Source: Ignavibacteria bacterium
Lineage (GTDB): Bacteria > Bacteroidota > Ignavibacteria > Ignavibacteriales > Ignavibacteriaceae
Assembly: GCA_017302895.1 (NCBI GenBank)
Contig: JAFLBV010000001.1
Coordinates: 124,001 to 188,000, forward strand
Reading direction: 5' to 3'
DNA: 64,000 bases
Shown: positions 62,041-64,000 of the stretch, one piece after another
How positions within the stretch are numbered: position 1 is the first letter of the stretch
How the letters are laid out: the number at the start of each line of letters is the position of its first letter
Translations under genes and position numbers: made by a program
The notes under the pieces: generated by a model
The model's database searches: none
What the model saw: the letters and a program-made list of their open reading frames with translations, nothing else
What the model was told of the DNA's origin: nothing

Positions 62041-63636
62041 ATGACAACACGAAGAGACTTTTTAAGAGCACTTGGCATAATCACAGCTGTAACAGCTACA
62101 GGAGCGGGCAGCATTTCAATTCTTGGTTGTGGCAAGGGGAACGGACAGATTCCCAAAGCAGAGGACGACAAACCAAAACTTCCCCCCAACCCCTGGGTTG
62201 ACGGTGATACAGAAGTGTTGATGTATACATTCCTTGGTAATGAGTGCAGACGGTTTTATGGCAAAGGTGATGTGAACAAGCTCAAGATAAAGTCAAAATT
62301 CAGGCTTGGATGTTCCGAGTCAGTAGTCGGTAGCAGACGAAAATCATTTTGCGGAGCCGGCTGGACGGGCACACCTACAGTCTACATGGAGGCAGGAAAG
62401 CTGATGCTTGTACTTGGCGGATATGACCAGTACTTAAGGAAGTTTGAAGCCGATGGCTTGAAGGAAGTCTGGAAGTACAAAAATAATGATATTATGAAAG
62501 GAGCCGGTTCTGTCTATATCGATACGACTGCAGCCGAACCTGATCGTATAGTTCTTCTTCAAGGAAGTCGCCTGGGAAATGGAAATTCTGTCCAGGGCAG
62601 TAAGGTCATTCCAAGTTTCAGGGCAATTTCCTACAGAACAGGGAAGGAAATATGGAAATTTAATGTCCCGAGAAGTGTCTGTTACAGTCGTGACAATGAC
62701 AGTTCTCCACTTTATTTGGGTGACGGGATGATCTTCAATGCCGTTGAAAGTGGATTTGGATTCTTCCTCAGCAGTAAAATTAGTGATGCAGCCATGCTGG
62801 ATGGAATCAATCAGCCCAAGGTTCTTGGGAAAGTAAAACTGTTTGAAGATTCTGATGCAGCCAAACACGGCAATAACATCGTGGTTGAAGCGAGTCCCGC
62901 AAGAATGGGTGACAGGCTTTTCATAGCCTCCGGTGCAGGACATATTTATGGAATCGATATCAAGAAAATGGCTATTGATTACGATTACTACACAGGTTCG
63001 GATATCGATGGTTCGACGGTTGTAACAAAAGAGAACAAGATTATTGCCACCATCGAAAAACAGTATATCCCGGGGAAAGGTGGAGTGCTGAAACTTGATC
63101 CTTCCAAACCTGCTGAAGATTCTGTAGAATGGTTTTTCCCGACCAAAAACACAACTGTTGCTGAATGGCAGGGTGGCATTATCGGAACTGCCGCAATCAA
63201 CGATGAATACAATCCAAACAACGAATATCCTGACATCTGGATTACTTTAGCAATCGATGGCAATTTGTATGTTGGAAGCCAGCACGAACTTTCCGGTGAG
63301 ACGACTCTCGACACACTCAACAAAAAGAAATGTGCTGTTCCAAAACTTCTCGCAAAAATTTATGTAGGACCTTCAATTGGCAGCCCGATTCTCACAAGTG
63401 GAAACAAAATCGTTGCCCCGACCTACAACGGACTTCATCTCGTACAGATGGAATTTGTGAAAGGTAAAAAAGGCGATGGTGAAACAGCGAAGAATGCCGC
63501 AGGTGTTGAATATGGTGTCAAGTTGAAAAAACTCGAAACATTTCATTCTGATACATCTTTTGAAGCTACACCGGTAATCTGGAACGATACGGTTTACTGT
63601 TCAAGCAGAGACGGATATCTTTATGCTCTCGGATAA
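62041..63636 (+). CDS. PQQ-like propeller lipoprotein with Tat-type signal
   Basis: A 531-residue protein starting MTTRRDFLRALG, a twin-arginine signal, with a lipobox ILGCGKG (Cys30), so probably a Tat-exported lipoprotein. The body has PQQ-like blade motifs (LMLVLGGYDQYLRKFEADG, RLFIASGAGHIYGIDIKKM, GNLYVGSQH). Catalytic residues of quinoprotein dehydrogenases are not evident. It may be a structural or sensing propeller. Several cysteines (C84, C96 region, C214-like) lie in the first half. Confidence 0.78.
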   Translation: MTTRRDFLRALGIITAVTATGAGSISILGCGKGNGQIPKAEDDKPKLPPNPWVDGDTEVLMYTFLGNECRRFYGKGDVNKLKIKSKFRLGCSESVVGSRRKSFCGAGWTGTPTVYMEAGKLMLVLGGYDQYLRKFEADGLKEVWKYKNNDIMKGAGSVYIDTTAAEPDRIVLLQGSRLGNGNSVQGSKVIPSFRAISYRTGKEIWKFNVPRSVCYSRDNDSSPLYLGDGMIFNAVESGFGFFLSSKISDAAMLDGINQPKVLGKVKLFEDSDAAKHGNNIVVEASPARMGDRLFIASGAGHIYGIDIKKMAIDYDYYTGSDIDGSTVVTKENKIIATIEKQYIPGKGGVLKLDPSKPAEDSVEWFFPTKNTTVAEWQGGIIGTAAINDEYNPNNEYPDIWITLAIDGNLYVGSQHELSGETTLDTLNKKKCAVPKLLAKIYVGPSIGSPILTSGNKIVAPTYNGLHLVQMEFVKGKKGDGETAKNAAGVEYGVKLKKLETFHSDTSFEATPVIWNDTVYCSSRDGYLYALG

Positions 63637-63648
63637 TTAGGCCGGATA

Positions 63649-64000
63649 TCAGTCTGCCTTAAACAGATCCTCAAAAACAACAATCAGTTCTTCAAGAGGT
63701 TCTGTACCAACAGATATACGGATAAGTTCGGGATCAATACCGAGACCGCTGAGATATTTTCTTCCCTCAGTGGTTTTTAGAAGATCGTAATGTGCCATGT
63801 AAAAATATGGCATCCCGAGAGTGAATTCGGTGCCGAGACTAGGTCCCTGGGCAATTCTGAGCCTGTCATAGTAATTTTGCAGAGGTTTGTCGAAAACAAT
63901 TGAAATCATTCCTGCAACAGAGCCTTCCCCCATCATCAACTTTTTGTAGTTCTCGGAAGAATCTTCACCAAGTGCCCAGTATAATTTTTTAATTTTTGGG
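63649..64000 (-). CDS. Cys/Met-metabolism PLP enzyme, C-terminal part
   Basis: The frame runs on the minus strand from the right edge of the window (upstream sequence reads PKIKKLYWALGEDSSENYKK) to a stop at 63649. GEGSVAGMISIVF, PYFYMAHY and the end LIRISVGTEPLEELIVVFEDL are typical of cystathionine gamma-synthase/methionine gamma-lyase family ends. The active lysine lies outside the window, so the reaction cannot be told. Confidence 0.85.
   Translation of the reverse strand, partial: PKIKKLYWALGEDSSENYKKLMMGEGSVAGMISIVFDKPLQNYYDRLRIAQGPSLGTEFTLGMPYFYMAHYDLLKTTEGRKYLSGLGIDPELIRISVGTEPLEELIVVFEDLFKAD

Overview
The window reads as a chromosomal segment of a free-living Gram-negative bacterium of the Bacteroidota/Chlorobiota/Ignavibacteriota group, most likely an ignavibacterium-like organism. 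The clues are a secreted protein with the type IX secretion C-terminal tail starting around the words NYPNPFNPST, a complete Bat (aerotolerance) operon, a GH97 glucosidase, KdsB (so lipopolysaccharide is made), TonB-dependent uptake, and frequent TTG/GTG starts. This placement is inferred from gene content, not from a marker tree. Almost all genes lie on the + strand in tightly overlapping operons.

Layout. 1-6.9 kb: end of a HAD phosphatase, PgpH-type c-di-AMP phosphodiesterase, Xer recombinase, a lipoprotein, an MsbA-like ABC exporter and a second lipoprotein closed by a clear terminator. 7-9.9 kb: a photolyase-family gene, with almost no cysteines, lying between two repeat-filled intergenic stretches. 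These carry at least four families of short repeats, and the hairpin family points in opposite directions on the two sides. 9.9-16.6 kb: sufBCDSUT, a bacilliredoxin and an Rrf2 regulator; an inverted repeat in front of sufB is a candidate operator. 16.6-20.9 kb: a short-chain dehydrogenase, an aldehyde dehydrogenase, and homologues of PduS and PduT, the electron-conducting parts of a metabolosome, without any ordinary shell gene. 21-29.2 kb: MoxR-DUF58-(membrane protein)-BatABCDE. 29.3-32 kb: PlsC, GatC, KdsB, HIT protein, B12-binding mutase subunit. 32-38 kb: T9SS cargo, GH97 enzyme, secreted esterase-like hydrolase. 38-40.5 kb: an ECF sigma/putative anti-sigma pair bracketed by two small periplasmic helical proteins. 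40.6 kb: tRNA-Leu(GAG). 40.7-51.7 kb: a fused VTE5-like/VTE6-like isoprenoid alcohol kinase, then a large TPR protein, an outer-membrane barrel, a SPOR protein and ExbB/ExbD/TonB. 51.7-53.5 kb: three minus-strand genes. 53.6-57.4 kb: acyl-CoA carboxylase beta chain and an MltD-like LysM murein hydrolase. 57.4-62 kb: a TPP riboswitch with its own terminator controlling a TonB-dependent receptor, thiamine pyrophosphokinase and a sodium:solute symporter, that is, a complete predicted thiamine import and activation route. 62-64 kb: a Tat-type PQQ-like propeller lipoprotein and the end of a Cys/Met-metabolism PLP enzyme.

Two genome-scale patterns stand out. First, G/C balance on the + strand changes sign near 16.6 kb (C-rich to the left, G-rich to the right) although gene direction does not change. 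Second, tandem arrays of 7- or 8-base words (TACCTMA, TAATGCAR, TAANTCA and its complement) occur at three places: one in frame inside sufD, and the others exactly overlapping the stop codons of three genes. The most promising candidates for undescribed biology are the shell-less PduS/PduT-dehydrogenase module, the thiamine operon using an SSS-family transporter, the stop-codon-anchored word arrays, and the photolyase that cannot carry its family's iron-sulfur cluster.
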